A DNA stretch of 53,314 nt. It comes from Deltaproteobacteria bacterium. GTDB taxonomy: Bacteria > Desulfobacterota > Desulfobulbia > Desulfobulbales > Desulfurivibrionaceae. Positions within the stretch are counted from its first letter, which is position 1. Every line of letters begins with the position of its first letter. The notes under the pieces were generated by a model. The model worked only from the letters and a program-made list of their open reading frames with translations. It was not told where the DNA came from and searched no databases. This document shows, one piece after another, positions 7,594 to 15,670 of this stretch. The translations under genes were made by a program, and so were the position numbers. Location of the stretch: NCBI GenBank assembly GCA_021847425.1, contig JAJZRF010000013.1, forward strand, positions 1 through 53,314. Direction: 5' to 3'.

Positions 7594-9294
7594 ATGGCTG
7601 CATGGAAAAGGCTGAAAACCGGATTGTTGTTTTTGTTCCTGCTGGGGACCGCGCTCTCCGCAGGGTGTGCGGGCCTGAGCGCGGACAGGCCCAGCCCGGC
7701 GGCTCAGGCCCCGGTGGCGCAGACCGGCTGCACCCAGGCCAACACCGCGGTAAAGGACTATTTTGCCCTTATCAACTCAGCCCCGCCGGAATTGGTCAAG
7801 CTGATGACCCTCTTCCCCAAGGGCGGGGATATCCACAACCATCTCTCCGGTACGGTGATGCCCGAAGACTATATCGCCATGGGGATAGCGGCGGGCGACT
7901 GCTATGATCCCCAGGGGTATGCCGTCACCAAGCCGCCATGCAGCGCGGCCAAGCCGCCGCTTTCGCAGGCAGGCCCGGCAGAGCGGGAGAAGCTGGTCGA
8001 TTCCTTTTCGATGCATGCTTTTTCCTACCCCGACATCCAGTCCGGCCATGATCATTTCTTCGCCGCCTTCGGCAAATTCGGCGTGGTTTCGGGGGTCAAC
8101 CAGGGGGCCATGCTGGCGAAGCTCCTGCAGCAGGGCAATGCCGACAGCGTCGAATACGTGGAAACCATGATGTCCTTCCAGTCCGCGGCGGTTTCCGCCC
8201 TGGCCGCCATGCTGCAGCAGAAGTATCCGCCCGCCGGCCCCTATTACAGGAGCCGCCGTTATTTTGCAGAGATGTACAGCTATCTGCGCTCCCTGGGGCT
8301 GGATCAGGTGGCGGTTGCGGCGCGAACGGATATTACCGACTATGTGAGCCGGACGCAGAGCATTCTTGGTTGCGCCACCTCCGCTCCTGCCCCGGCCTGT
8401 GCGGTTTCCTACCGGTTTATTTCGGCGGTGAACCGCAACGCCGATCTGCCGAATATGTTCACCCAGACGGCGTTTTCTTTTCTGCTTGCCAGCACGGATG
8501 ACCGGGTGGTGGGCGTGAATCTGTTGAGCGGCGAGGATCTGCCCACTTCCATGCAGGATTTCCCCAGCCAGATGGAGATATTCAGCTTCTATCACGCCGG
8601 TTTTCCGCAGGTCAATATCGCTCTGCATGCGGGGGAGATCACCCCCTGTTTCGTGGGCGCGGGCAACCCGGCGCTCAAGGAGCATCTCACCGCCTCCCTC
8701 CTTGCCGGGGCGAAGCGGATCGGCCACGGGATCTCCTTTGAATTTCTCGACGACCAGGGCAAGGGTGAGGTGGTGGCTCTGATGAGGCAACAGGACGCTC
8801 TGGTGGAAGTCCCGATGACCAGCAACGCCCAGATTCTCGGGATTGCCGGCGCCGACCATCCCTTTCCGCAGTATTTCCGGAGCAATCGGTTGCCCACTGC
8901 GTTTTCCACGGACGATGAAGGCGTTTCCTACACCGATTATACGGTGGAATGGCTGTATGCCGCGCAACAATACCGGTTGACCTACGACGAACTGGTGGCG
9001 CTGGGGCGGTACAGTCTCCAGTACAGCTTCCTGCCCGGGGCGCCTTTGTGGCAGGATGTCCGGGCGGGCAAAACCGTTGAGCAATGCGGCAATCTCGTCC
9101 CCGGCAGCCCCACGCTCACGGAACCGTGCCGCAGCTTTTTAAAGCAAAGCGAAAAAGCCGCCATCCAGTGGCGCCACGAGGCGGATTTGGCGCGTTTCGA
9201 CCGGGAGTACGGGGATCGCTTTCGGCACTATCTCGGCGGCGGCAGCCGGCCCATTGATCCGGAGAAAGGAAGAAGAAAACAGGGCTGTCCGTAA
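7594..9294 (+). CDS. Exported adenosine deaminase-like lipoprotein
   Basis: A 566-residue protein from the ATG at 7594 (GGAGGGGGAA upstream). A signal peptide of about 24 residues ends in LSAGC with the lipobox Cys at 25, so the protein is probably anchored outside the inner membrane. The catalytic domain follows the adenosine deaminase pattern: HxH metal ligands H81/H83 (GDIHNHLSG), the HAGE motif at H345, GHG at about 377-379, and STDDEG with D440/D441, the usual metal and catalytic aspartates. It resembles the extracellular ADA-like family, which deaminates purine nucleosides, and a scavenging or signalling-nucleoside role is inferred. It is larger than cytosolic ADA (about 340 residues) because of insertions between the HxH motif and the barrel. 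Confidence 0.85.
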   Translation: MAAWKRLKTGLLFLFLLGTALSAGCAGLSADRPSPAAQAPVAQTGCTQANTAVKDYFALINSAPPELVKLMTLFPKGGDIHNHLSGTVMPEDYIAMGIAAGDCYDPQGYAVTKPPCSAAKPPLSQAGPAEREKLVDSFSMHAFSYPDIQSGHDHFFAAFGKFGVVSGVNQGAMLAKLLQQGNADSVEYVETMMSFQSAAVSALAAMLQQKYPPAGPYYRSRRYFAEMYSYLRSLGLDQVAVAARTDITDYVSRTQSILGCATSAPAPACAVSYRFISAVNRNADLPNMFTQTAFSFLLASTDDRVVGVNLLSGEDLPTSMQDFPSQMEIFSFYHAGFPQVNIALHAGEITPCFVGAGNPALKEHLTASLLAGAKRIGHGISFEFLDDQGKGEVVALMRQQDALVEVPMTSNAQILGIAGADHPFPQYFRSNRLPTAFSTDDEGVSYTDYTVEWLYAAQQYRLTYDELVALGRYSLQYSFLPGAPLWQDVRAGKTVEQCGNLVPGSPTLTEPCRSFLKQSEKAAIQWRHEADLARFDREYGDRFRHYLGGGSRPIDPEKGRRKQGCP

Positions 9295-9328
9295 AGAAAA
9301 AGCCCGCAACCGTTGACGGGTGCGGGCT
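9295..9328 (-). terminator. Rho-independent terminator of tRNA-Ala
   Basis: On the minus strand AGCCCGCA (9328-9321) pairs with TGCGGGCT (9308-9301), with a short inner CCG/CGG stem around a TCAA loop, and the 3' arm is followed by TTTTTC. It lies 32 nt past the tRNA 3' end and points in the same direction. Confidence 0.75.
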
Positions 9329-9360
9329 CTATGGCTTTCGGCCTTGGCCGGTGGATGTCG

Positions 9361-9436
9361 TGGTGGAGCTGAGGGGGATCGAACCCCTGGCCTACGCATT
9401 GCGAACGCGTCGCTCTCCCAGCTGAGCTACAGCCCC
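9361..9436 (-). tRNA. tRNA-Ala, anticodon CGC, CCA encoded
   Basis: The minus strand reads a complete cloverleaf of 73 nt plus an encoded CCA. The acceptor GGGGCTG pairs with CAGCTCC (one G-T). The D arm is GCTC-AGCTGGGA-GAGC. The anticodon arm is ACGCG-TTCGCAA-TGCGT, giving anticodon CGC (Ala, codon GCG). The variable loop is AGGCC and the T arm is AGGGG-TTCGATC-CCCCT. The discriminator is A. Confidence 0.95.
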
Positions 9437-9447
9437 ATGCTTATTTT

Positions 9448-9476
9448 CATAAACCACAGCCGGCCGGTTTCGTCAA
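9448..9476 (-). promoter_or_regulatory. Sigma-70-like promoter of tRNA-Ala
   Basis: On the minus strand TTGACG (9476-9471) is separated by exactly 17 nt from TTTATG (9453-9448), which lies 11 nt before the tRNA 5' end. The spacing and the good -35 box suit a short-leader tRNA transcript; the -10 is imperfect. Confidence 0.55.
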
Positions 9477-9533
9477 CGGACATCTTGGGAGGGTGTTCTG
9501 ATCCGGCGCCTGTTGCGGCCCGCGGCTGCGGTT

Positions 9534-9848
9534 TCAAATTCCGTAGAGTTCTTTGATCAGCGCCAGCACCTCCGGCCGCCGCAGGTAGGTTTCCTCGGCC
9601 TCCCGCTCCACCCGCGGGGAACAGGCGCGGTTGGAGCGCAGTCCCTTGCAGTCGTCCCGCGCATGGACGAATTCGTGGAGCAGGGTCATGTCCCGGTCGC
9701 GCTCCGAGGTGAGATGCGGGGTGTAGATGTTGACCTCGAAGCCCACCGGATCATACTCCCCTTTGAGCTGCTGGGGATGTTTCTTCCGATGGCGACGGAT
9801 GGCGAGGCCGTCGTTGTAAAGCTGGATTACGTTGTTCTTGGTCAGCAT
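9534..9848 (-). CDS. Small protein with an HExxH zinc-protease motif
   Basis: A protein of about 104 residues from the ATG at 9846-9848. DMTLLHEFVHARDD contains HEFVH (HExxH), the zinc-binding signature of metallopeptidases, with conserved-looking RVEREAEETYL further on that could supply the third ligand. It lacks a signal peptide and is much shorter than most proteases, so it is probably a compact SprT- or M-family-like domain of unknown substrate. A longer start at 9887 would add 13 residues. It lies downstream of the ilvY-like regulator gene on the same strand, with about 100 nt between, so coupling is weak. Confidence 0.65.
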   Translation of the reverse strand: MLTKNNVIQLYNDGLAIRRHRKKHPQQLKGEYDPVGFEVNIYTPHLTSERDRDMTLLHEFVHARDDCKGLRSNRACSPRVEREAEETYLRRPEVLALIKELYGI

Positions 9849-9951
9849 GGCGGTTCCGGATCGCGGCCCTTGGCGGCATGGCTCCATTGTGCGCGGAAAA
9901 TGGAAAAATGGCGACCATTTTTTTGCAGGCCGGAGCCGGGGCAGCCCTTTC

Positions 9952-10827
9952 TCACCGCGAGCCCGCGATCTCCCAGAAGGCCCGGATTTTCGGGTTGCGC
10001 AGGTTCTTCTTCACGGTGCAGACGCCCAGGGAGAACGGGGCCAACCGCGGGGCGATATCGAGCACCGCGATCTGTTCCTGGAGGGGGCTTTTTTCCAGAA
10101 CCAGCCGGGGCACCACCCCGACGCCGCACCCCAGGCTGACCATGGCGATGATCGCTTCGTTGCCCGCCACCTGGGCGTAGATGTCGGGCCGGATCTTTTT
10201 CGCGGCAAACCAGCGGTCGACCCGCTCCCGGCTCAATCCCTGCTCGGCCATGATCATCGGGGTTTTGCTCCAGTCGATCTCCGACCCCTTGTAGATTACG
10301 GTCTCGGGAAAGGCCAGCGGTGCGATGAAAACCAGCGGCGTTTCCGTGAGCGGCATAAATTCGAGCCCTGCGGGCGGTTTTTCCGGCAGGGCGTCGATGA
10401 TCACCTCCACTTCGTTGTTGCGCAGCCGGGTCAAGCCCTGGGCTGCATCGCCGGTCTGGAGTTTGATCTGCACCTCCGGGCAACCCTTGCGGAACCTGCC
10501 GAGGATTCCGGGCAGGATGGAGTAGGCCGCGGTGACCGAGCAGTAGAGGGTGATGTCGCCGTGCAGGGTTGCATCGCCGGCAAGGCTGTTTTTCAGCTCC
10601 TGCCACCGTTCGATGGTTTCCTCGGCATACTGCTTCAGACCCTCGCCGGCTCTGGTCAACCGTACCGAGCGGTTGTCCCGGTCAAAAAGGCGTTCCCCCA
10701 CCTCCGCCTCGATGCGCTGGATGGCGCGGGTCAGGGCCGAGGGGGTGACATGGCAGGCGCGGCTGGTTTTGCCGAAATGCAGGGATTCGGCCAGGTGGCG
10801 AAAAAGTTTCAGTTCCTCCATGTCCAT
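9952..10827 (-). CDS. ilvY: LysR-type regulator of ilvC (IlvY)
   Basis: A LysR-family activator of about 291 residues. The start MDMEELKLFRHLAESLHFG matches the IlvY N-terminus; among three in-phase ATGs (10821, 10827, 10833) the middle one has GGAG at a suitable spacing. Residues 1-60 are the winged HTH (FGKTSRACHVTPSALTRAI), and the rest is the periplasmic-binding-like effector domain. In enterobacteria IlvY activates ilvC when acetolactate or acetohydroxybutyrate accumulates. The gene is divergent from ilvC, and the intergenic region holds a LysR palindrome and an ilvC promoter. The family and position together make the assignment firm. Confidence 0.88.
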   Translation of the reverse strand: MDMEELKLFRHLAESLHFGKTSRACHVTPSALTRAIQRIEAEVGERLFDRDNRSVRLTRAGEGLKQYAEETIERWQELKNSLAGDATLHGDITLYCSVTAAYSILPGILGRFRKGCPEVQIKLQTGDAAQGLTRLRNNEVEVIIDALPEKPPAGLEFMPLTETPLVFIAPLAFPETVIYKGSEIDWSKTPMIMAEQGLSRERVDRWFAAKKIRPDIYAQVAGNEAIIAMVSLGCGVGVVPRLVLEKSPLQEQIAVLDIAPRLAPFSLGVCTVKKNLRNPKIRAFWEIAGSR

Positions 10828-10843
10828 GTCCATATCTCCATTT

Positions 10844-10860
10844 GTTGCGTTTGTCGCAAC
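10844..10860. promoter_or_regulatory. Putative IlvY operator in the ilvY-ilvC intergenic region
   Basis: GTTGCG-N5-CGCAAC is a perfect 6-bp inverted repeat with a 5-bp spacer. Its centre is about 64 bp before the start point expected from the ilvC promoter, the usual place for a LysR-type recognition site. A CGCAAC half-site recurs at 10886-10891 and could be the activation site. Confidence 0.65.
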
Positions 10861-10881
10861 ACAATATCGCGAACAAGTCAC

Positions 10882-10909
10882 TTGACGCAACAGAAAATAC
10901 CGCTATGAT
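10882..10909 (+). promoter_or_regulatory. ilvC promoter
   Basis: TTGACG (10882-10887), 16 nt, then TATGAT (10904-10909) give a sigma-70-like promoter about 58 nt before the ilvC start codon. The -35 overlaps a CGCAAC half-site of the presumed IlvY box, as expected for an activated promoter. Confidence 0.65.
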
Positions 10910-10966
10910 GGGGCGAGGTGTAAGAAAAGAAAAACATGTTTCCAAGACGATAAGGAGAATCATCCC

Positions 10967-12439
10967 ATGGGACAGAACTACTTCAACAGCCTGCCGCTGC
11001 GTTTGCAGCTCGAGGAGCTTGGCCAGTGCCGCTTCATGGACTCTTCCGAGTTCAACGGGGTGAAGGCGCTCAAGGGCAAGAAGATCGTCATCGTCGGCTG
11101 CGGCGCCCAGGGGCTGCACCAGGGTCTCAACCTCAGAGACAGCGGGCTCGATGTTTCCTACGCTCTGCGCGAGGAGGCGATCAAGACCAAGCGCCAGTCC
11201 TTTAAGAACGCCTCGGGCAACGGCTTCACCGTGGGCACCTTCGAGCAGCTGATCCCCAAGGCCGATCTGGTCATCAACCTGACCCCGGACAAGCAGCACA
11301 CCAAGGTGGTTTCCGTCATCATGCCGCTGATGAAAAAAGGAGCGACGCTCTCCTACTCCCACGGCTTCAACATCGTGGAAGAGGGCATGCAGATCCGCAA
11401 GGACCTCACGGTGATCATGGTTGCCCCCAAGTCCCCCGGCACCGAGGTGCGGGAGGAGTACAAGCGCGGTTTCGGCGTGCCCACCCTGATTGCGGTGCAC
11501 CGCGCCAACGACCCCAAGGGCATCGGCTGGGATCTGGCCAAGGCGTATGCCTGTGGCACCGGCGGCGACCGGGCCGGGGTTTTGGAGTCCTCCTTTGTCG
11601 CCGAGGTGAAGTCCGACCTGATGGGCGAGCAGACCATCCTTTGCGGCATGCTCCAGGCTGGCTCCTTGCTCTGCTACGACAAGATGATCGAGAAGGGCAT
11701 GGAGAGCGGCTATGCCTCCAAGCTCGTCCAGTACGGCTGGGAGACCATCACCGAGGCCTTGAAGCACGGCGGCATCACCAACATGATGGACCGCCTTTCC
11801 AACCCGGCCAAGATCAAGGCCTTCTACCTTGCCGAGGACCTCAAGGCGATTCTGGCCCCGCTCTTTGCCAAGCACATGGACGACATCATGAGCGGCCATT
11901 TCTCCAAGACCATGATGGAGGACTGGGCCAACGACGATAAAAATCTCCTCAAATGGCGGGCGGCCACCGGCAAAACCGCCTTTGAGAAGTCCACCTCCAC
12001 CAAGAAGAAGATCAGCGAGCAGGAGTACTTCGACAACGGCATCCTGATGGTGGCCATGGTCAAGGCCGGGGTGGAGCTGGCCTTCGACACCATGGTTTCC
12101 GCCGGGATCAAGGAAGAGTCCGCCTACTATGAGTCGCTGCACGAGGTGCCGCTCATCGCCAACCTCATCTCCCGCAAGAAGCTCTACGAGATGAACGTGG
12201 TCATCTCCGACACCGCCGAGTACGGCTGCTACCTCTTTGCCCACGCCGCCGTGCCTTTGCTGGCCGGCTTCATGAAGAAGATCGACACCGACGTGATCGG
12301 CAAGGGGCTCGCCGTCAAGGACAACGGAGTGAGCAATGTGGAGCTGGTCCAGATCAACGAGGCGATCCGCTACACCGGAGTCGAGGAGATCGGCGCGGAA
12401 CTGCGTTCCTACATGGGGGCCATGAAGCCCATCCTGTAA
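10967..12439 (+). CDS. ilvC: Ketol-acid reductoisomerase, class II (long form)
   Basis: A 490-residue NADP-dependent enzyme of valine/isoleucine synthesis; it isomerises and reduces 2-acetolactate or 2-aceto-2-hydroxybutyrate. The Rossmann motif VIVGCGAQG is at residues 41-49, and [13 protein letters not shown] and [19 protein letters not shown] carry the Mg-binding acidic residues. The length and the duplicated C-terminal knotted domain are those of class II enzymes (E. coli type), not the short class I form of about 330 residues that is more usual outside enterobacteria. AAGGAG precedes the ATG. It is divergent from ilvY, as in enterobacteria, and ends at a strong terminator. Acquisition of the pair by transfer is a reasonable inference. 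Confidence 0.96.
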   Translation: MGQNYFNSLPLRLQLEELGQCRFMDSSEFNGVKALKGKKIVIVGCGAQGLHQGLNLRDSGLDVSYALREEAIKTKRQSFKNASGNGFTVGTFEQLIPKADLVINLTPDKQHTKVVSVIMPLMKKGATLSYSHGFNIVEEGMQIRKDLTVIMVAPKSPGTEVREEYKRGFGVPTLIAVHRANDPKGIGWDLAKAYACGTGGDRAGVLESSFVAEVKSDLMGEQTILCGMLQAGSLLCYDKMIEKGMESGYASKLVQYGWETITEALKHGGITNMMDRLSNPAKIKAFYLAEDLKAILAPLFAKHMDDIMSGHFSKTMMEDWANDDKNLLKWRAATGKTAFEKSTSTKKKISEQEYFDNGILMVAMVKAGVELAFDTMVSAGIKEESAYYESLHEVPLIANLISRKKLYEMNVVISDTAEYGCYLFAHAAVPLLAGFMKKIDTDVIGKGLAVKDNGVSNVELVQINEAIRYTGVEEIGAELRSYMGAMKPIL

Positions 12440-12467
12440 TTGCAGTATCAAGAAAAAATGTCGTATC

Positions 12468-12502
12468 AAGGGGGAGGCCTGTCAGGGTTTCCCCCTTTTT
12501 TT
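12468..12502 (+). terminator. Rho-independent terminator after ilvC
   Basis: AAGGGGGA (12468-12475) and TTCCCCCTT (12489-12497) form a GC-rich stem followed by an uninterrupted T run to 12502. It lies about 30 nt after the ilvC stop. Confidence 0.85.
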
Positions 12503-12800
12503 GCCTTGACCTCGCTCAAGTACCCCGTGATACAATGTCGTTATGACAGGGAGGGTTCGTGAAATCTCCTACATCTAAAGAAGGAAAAGACAATGCAAAA
12601 ACGGGTATGGCTTGGCTGATCATGGACTAACGGAGCCGGAAGGCATCTTTCCTGGCGTCATGTTCACCTTGTTTTTGCCGCCAAACTGTCCCGGGATCGG
12701 GGCACCTTTACATCCTTGGCGAAAGTAAAAAGTAGGACTTGCTGGGCAGGGGGGCCGGGAAGATCAAAATCAAGAAAACTTCACCACAGGGGGGATCTTT
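12503..12800. other. Gene-poor stretch between ilvC and the BON lipoprotein gene
   Basis: No convincing gene. A possible promoter (TTGACC at 12506, TACAAT at 12531, 19-nt spacer) points right. A good AAGGAAAAGACA site precedes an ATG at 12593, but that frame closes after eight codons, so it may be the stump of a broken gene or a leader peptide. A GGGGGGAT element just before 12801 is the ribosome binding site of the next gene. Confidence 0.4.
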
Positions 12801-13112
12801 ATGAAACTGGTCAATCTGTTTTCGAGCTTTTTTCTCGTCATGCTGCTGGTTTCTTTTCTGGGCTGCGCATCGACGGCAAAGCAAGAGGGAACCGGAGAGT
12901 ATTTGGACGACTCCGTCATTACCACCAAGGTAAAGGCGGAAATTTTCAACGAGGCGTCGCTGAAGTCGAGCGAGATCAACGTCGAAACCTTCAAGGGCGT
13001 GGTTCAGTTGAGCGGCTTTGTCAACTCTCAGGCCAATATCAACAAAGCGGTCGAGGTTGCGCGCAAAGTCAAGGGGGTGAAATCGGTCACGAATTCCATG
13101 CGCGTTAAGTAA
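12801..13112 (+). CDS. BON-domain lipoprotein
   Basis: A 103-residue exported protein. The signal peptide MKLVNLFSSFFLVMLLVSF ends in LGC (Cys at about residue 22), a lipobox. The mature part is one BON domain: DDSVITTKVKAEIFNE, then INVETFKGVVQLSGFVNS, then KAVEVARKVKGVKSVTNSM. BON domains of the OsmY type bind phospholipid and help the envelope under osmotic stress. A GGGGGGATCTTT site precedes the ATG. It starts a set of three small envelope proteins. Confidence 0.88.
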   Translation: MKLVNLFSSFFLVMLLVSFLGCASTAKQEGTGEYLDDSVITTKVKAEIFNEASLKSSEINVETFKGVVQLSGFVNSQANINKAVEVARKVKGVKSVTNSMRVK

Positions 13113-13145
13113 GGGGAAGCGCTCAATCTGCCGGTTTACCGCCAA

Positions 13146-13190
13146 GTCTCATTTGCTCCATGGACATTTGCTCCGGGGAGCAAATGAGAC
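13146..13190. repeat. Competing inverted repeats downstream of the BON gene
   Basis: GTCTCATTTGCTCC (13146-13159) is perfectly complementary to GGAGCAAATGAGAC (13177-13190), a 14-bp stem. A second copy, CATTTGCTCC (13165-13174), sits between them and can pair with the same 3' arm to give a tight hairpin with a 2-nt loop. No T run follows, so it is a poor intrinsic terminator. It may be a transcript-end hairpin or a small repeat element. Confidence 0.6.
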
Positions 13191-13373
13191 GGCGCCTCTG
13201 ATAAGTCGATGCTTCCGAGCCTCTTGCAAAAATCCGCTTTTGTCATTCCCGAGGTAGTTATCGGGGATTCAGCTTGTTGTGTTGTTGTTCCATTCAATAT
13301 CACTCAGGGACGGCGGCGCAGGTAGCCTGCGGAAAAGGGTCGTTATTCAAGGTTTATAACAAAAAGGAACAAA

Positions 13374-13595
13374 ATGAAAACAGACACGGTGCTGGCCATC
13401 ATTCTCATCGCCATTGGGATTCTGGCCCTTACCTATCAAGGCATCACCTATACGACACAAGAGAAGGTTCTTGACCTCGGCCCGATTCAGATGACAGCCG
13501 AGAAGAGGAAGACACTTCCGCTGCCGCCGATCGTGGGGGTTGTTACGCTGGTGGGCGGCATTGTCCTGCTGGTCAGGGGAAGAAAAAAAGGCTGA
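13374..13595 (+). CDS. Small two-helix membrane protein
   Basis: A 73-residue protein with two membrane segments (about residues 5-24 and 52-68) and a short loop containing DLGPIQMTAEKRKTLPLPPI. The loop motif and size fit a widespread family of small conserved membrane proteins of unknown role. AAAAGGAAC precedes the ATG. It lies between a BON lipoprotein gene and a SHOCT protein gene, which suggests an envelope or stress context. Confidence 0.75.
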   Translation: MKTDTVLAIILIAIGILALTYQGITYTTQEKVLDLGPIQMTAEKRKTLPLPPIVGVVTLVGGIVLLVRGRKKG

Positions 13596-13661
13596 TGGCT
13601 GCAGAACCTTTCAACAAGGCGGAGGCTGTTCTGCCGCTCCTATTTTGAAGGAGATGGAACG

Positions 13662-13904
13662 ATGTGGTGGGGATACGATTGTTGGTCCGGATGGGGACAT
13701 GGCATGGGAATTGGAGGGATGGTCATGATGCTGGTGTTCTGGGCGCTGATTATTGCAGGCATCGTTATGCTTATTGGTTGGCTCAGAAAGAGGGAATTTG
13801 CCGGCCGTGGGGAGACGCCGCTGGACATTCTGAAAAAGCGGTATGCCCTGGGCGAAATCGGCAAGGACGAATTTGACCGGATGAAAAAGGATCTGGAATC
13901 ATAA
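13662..13904 (+). CDS. SHOCT-domain membrane protein
   Basis: An 80-residue protein. A Trp/Gly/Met-rich N-terminus (MWWGYDCWSGWGHGMG) leads into one membrane helix (about residues 20-41). The C-terminus, PLDILKKRYALGEIGKDEF, is the short C-terminal (SHOCT) motif found at the end of many small membrane proteins. AAGGAGAT precedes the start. Its specific function is unknown, and the family is often found near metal or redox genes. Confidence 0.85.
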   Translation: MWWGYDCWSGWGHGMGIGGMVMMLVFWALIIAGIVMLIGWLRKREFAGRGETPLDILKKRYALGEIGKDEFDRMKKDLES

Positions 13905-14006
13905 CCATGGCAGGTCAACGGTTGTCCGGAGTTGAACAAAACAGTCGCTCCCTGGATTGCCACCTGTGATAGTCCGCACCGTTTTCCGCACCTGGCCGAC
14001 CGTGTC

Positions 14007-14441
14007 TCAGCGCGGTTGCAAAGGCAACCCTGCCGCCTTCCAAGCGCTGATGCCGCCGGCCAGGCTATAGATCTCCCCGTAGCCCTTGCCGGAAAAATAT
14101 TTGCCCACCGCAAAGCTTCGCCCGCCAATGGCGCAGATCAGCAGAAGGGGGTGGCCGGTGGGCAGGCTCATCCTGCCCCTGGCGAGCTCGCCTAAGGGCA
14201 TGAGCTGTGAGCCGGCAATGGATCCTTCGCAGAGTTCCTGCGGCGAACGGACATCCACCAGCACCAGATCCTTGCGGGTTTTGATCAGATCCCTGGCCTC
14301 CAGCGGAGAAAGGGTGCGGAAGATCGGGGCCTTGCCGGAACCCGGCGAGGTCTGAGTTTTTGCTGCGGGGTTTCTGTCGCCGCAGGCGATTGCCGCAAAC
14401 AACAGGATCAAGAGGGAGCATGCCTGGAGATATTTTTTCAT
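14007..14441 (-). CDS. Rhodanese-domain lipoprotein
   Basis: A 144-residue exported protein with signal peptide MKKYLQACSLLILLFAAIAC and a lipobox Cys at residue 20. The mature domain is a single rhodanese: LSPLEARDLIKTRKDLVLVDVRSP opens it, the active-site loop CAIGGRS supplies the catalytic Cys, and the SLAGGISAWKAAGLPL end is typical. Such proteins transfer sulfur (sulfane or thiosulfate) outside the cytoplasm. It sits 48 nt downstream of a cysteine desulfurase gene on the same strand, pointing to sulfur or selenium handling. Confidence 0.88.
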   Translation of the reverse strand: MKKYLQACSLLILLFAAIACGDRNPAAKTQTSPGSGKAPIFRTLSPLEARDLIKTRKDLVLVDVRSPQELCEGSIAGSQLMPLGELARGRMSLPTGHPLLLICAIGGRSFAVGKYFSGKGYGEIYSLAGGISAWKAAGLPLQPR

Positions 14442-14489
14442 AAAAGCCTCGGTTGTTTTTTTTAGCGGAAGTAGGTGTGTGGCATGGAT

Positions 14490-15662
14490 TCATGGGCCGG
14501 CGCTGATCTGGTCCAGGGCGGCGAGAACGGCCTGAATCTCGGCCTCGGTGTTGAAAAATCCGGGGGAAAGGCGCAGGGTGCCCTGGGGAAAGGTCCCGAT
14601 GCTGCGGTGGGCCGCGGGCGCGCAGTGGAGCCCTGCCCTGGCCATGATCCCGTATCGGCGGTCGAGCAGTAAGGCGAGATCAGCCACGCTTCTGCCGGCC
14701 ATGGTCAGGGACACGGCCGAGCCTCTGCCGGCACCGGCCTGGGGGCCGTGCACGGTGAGCCCCGGTATCCGGCCTAAGCCCGCGAGCAGCAACCCGGTGA
14801 GGTGTTCTTCGTGGCGCCGGATCGTTTCCCGGCCGGTTTTTTTGATAAATTCCAACCCCGCGGCCAGGCCGCCAATGCCAAGGGTGTTGGGCGTTCCCGA
14901 CTCATGGCAGTCCGGCATCAGCTGCGGCTGCTCCTCGTATTCCGAATTGCTGCCCGTGCCGCCCATCTTGAGCGGCTGGGCCATGAGCCCTTTCCGGAGA
15001 AGAAACCCGCCGGTGCCGGTGGGGCCGAACAGCCCCTTGTGTCCGGTGAAGGCGAGAAAATCAATGCCCATTTCCTCCATGTCCAGGGGAAAAACCCCGG
15101 CCGACTGGGCCGCGTCCACCATCAGCAGCGCCCCGCCCTTGCGGCTGCCGATGGCGGCAAGATCGGCCATGGCGCCGGTCACGTTGGAGACATGATTGAT
15201 GATGATGAGCCGGGTCTTTTTGCCCAGCCGCCTTGGGATATCGTCCGGATCGATACCGTCGGTGGGGTCGGTGGGCAGAATCTCAAGGTGAATCCCTCGG
15301 GTTTTTTCCAGGTGGCGCAGGGGGCGCATCACCGAGTTGTGTTCCATGCCCGTGGTCAGTACCCGGTCGCCAGGGGTAAGCAGTCCGAAAATACCCACAT
15401 TGAGCGCCTCGGTGACATTGCTGGTGAACACCACCCGGCTTGAGTCCGGGCAGCCAAAAAAATCGGCGACCAGCTCGCGGGCCTCGAAGATCACCCGGCT
15501 GGCGGCCAGGGAAAAGCGGTGCGCCGACCGGCCGGGGCTTAAGGAGATCTCCCGGATCAGCCGGTGCATGGTCTCCGCCACCTCCGGGGGTTTGGGAAAG
15601 GAGGTGGCGGCGTTGTCGAGATAGATGGGGGGCGAGGATTGGGGCATATCGGGAGAGGCCAA
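14490..15662 (-). CDS. Cysteine desulfurase family protein (class V aminotransferase)
   Basis: A PLP enzyme of about 390 residues. YLDNAATSFPKP at the N-terminus, the Schiff-base lysine in FTGHKGLFG, and the active Cys in ARAGLHCAPAAHR are all present, so it should release sulfur (or selenium) from cysteine (selenocysteine). The sequence fits the cysteine-desulfurase-like family often found with YedF and TusA-like proteins rather than housekeeping IscS. The start is uncertain: TTG at 15662 has an AAGG nearby, and an ATG at 15647 would give 385 residues. It starts 8 nt after the yedF-like gene ends, so the two are co-transcribed. Confidence 0.88.
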   Translation of the reverse strand: MASPDMPQSSPPIYLDNAATSFPKPPEVAETMHRLIREISLSPGRSAHRFSLAASRVIFEARELVADFFGCPDSSRVVFTSNVTEALNVGIFGLLTPGDRVLTTGMEHNSVMRPLRHLEKTRGIHLEILPTDPTDGIDPDDIPRRLGKKTRLIIINHVSNVTGAMADLAAIGSRKGGALLMVDAAQSAGVFPLDMEEMGIDFLAFTGHKGLFGPTGTGGFLLRKGLMAQPLKMGGTGSNSEYEEQPQLMPDCHESGTPNTLGIGGLAAGLEFIKKTGRETIRRHEEHLTGLLLAGLGRIPGLTVHGPQAGAGRGSAVSLTMAGRSVADLALLLDRRYGIMARAGLHCAPAAHRSIGTFPQGTLRLSPGFFNTEAEIQAVLAALDQISAGP

Positions 15663-15670
15663 GGTCGCCT

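Noticed and set aside
7777..9084. A 435-residue minus-strand frame opposite the adenosine deaminase-like gene
   Set aside because: Pure shadow of a well-supported gene; rich in His/Gly/Arg without motifs.
10682..12469. A 595-residue open frame on the strand opposite ilvC and ilvY
   Set aside because: It lies opposite two certain genes; its Gly/His/Asp-rich composition is the usual shadow of GC-rich coding DNA. No domain or ribosome binding site supports it.
12656..12740. Possible remnant of an IS200-type transposase (WRHVHLVFAAKL-like reading)
   Set aside because: Only about ten residues look similar to the IS200 start, no terminal structures or duplications are visible, and chance cannot be excluded.
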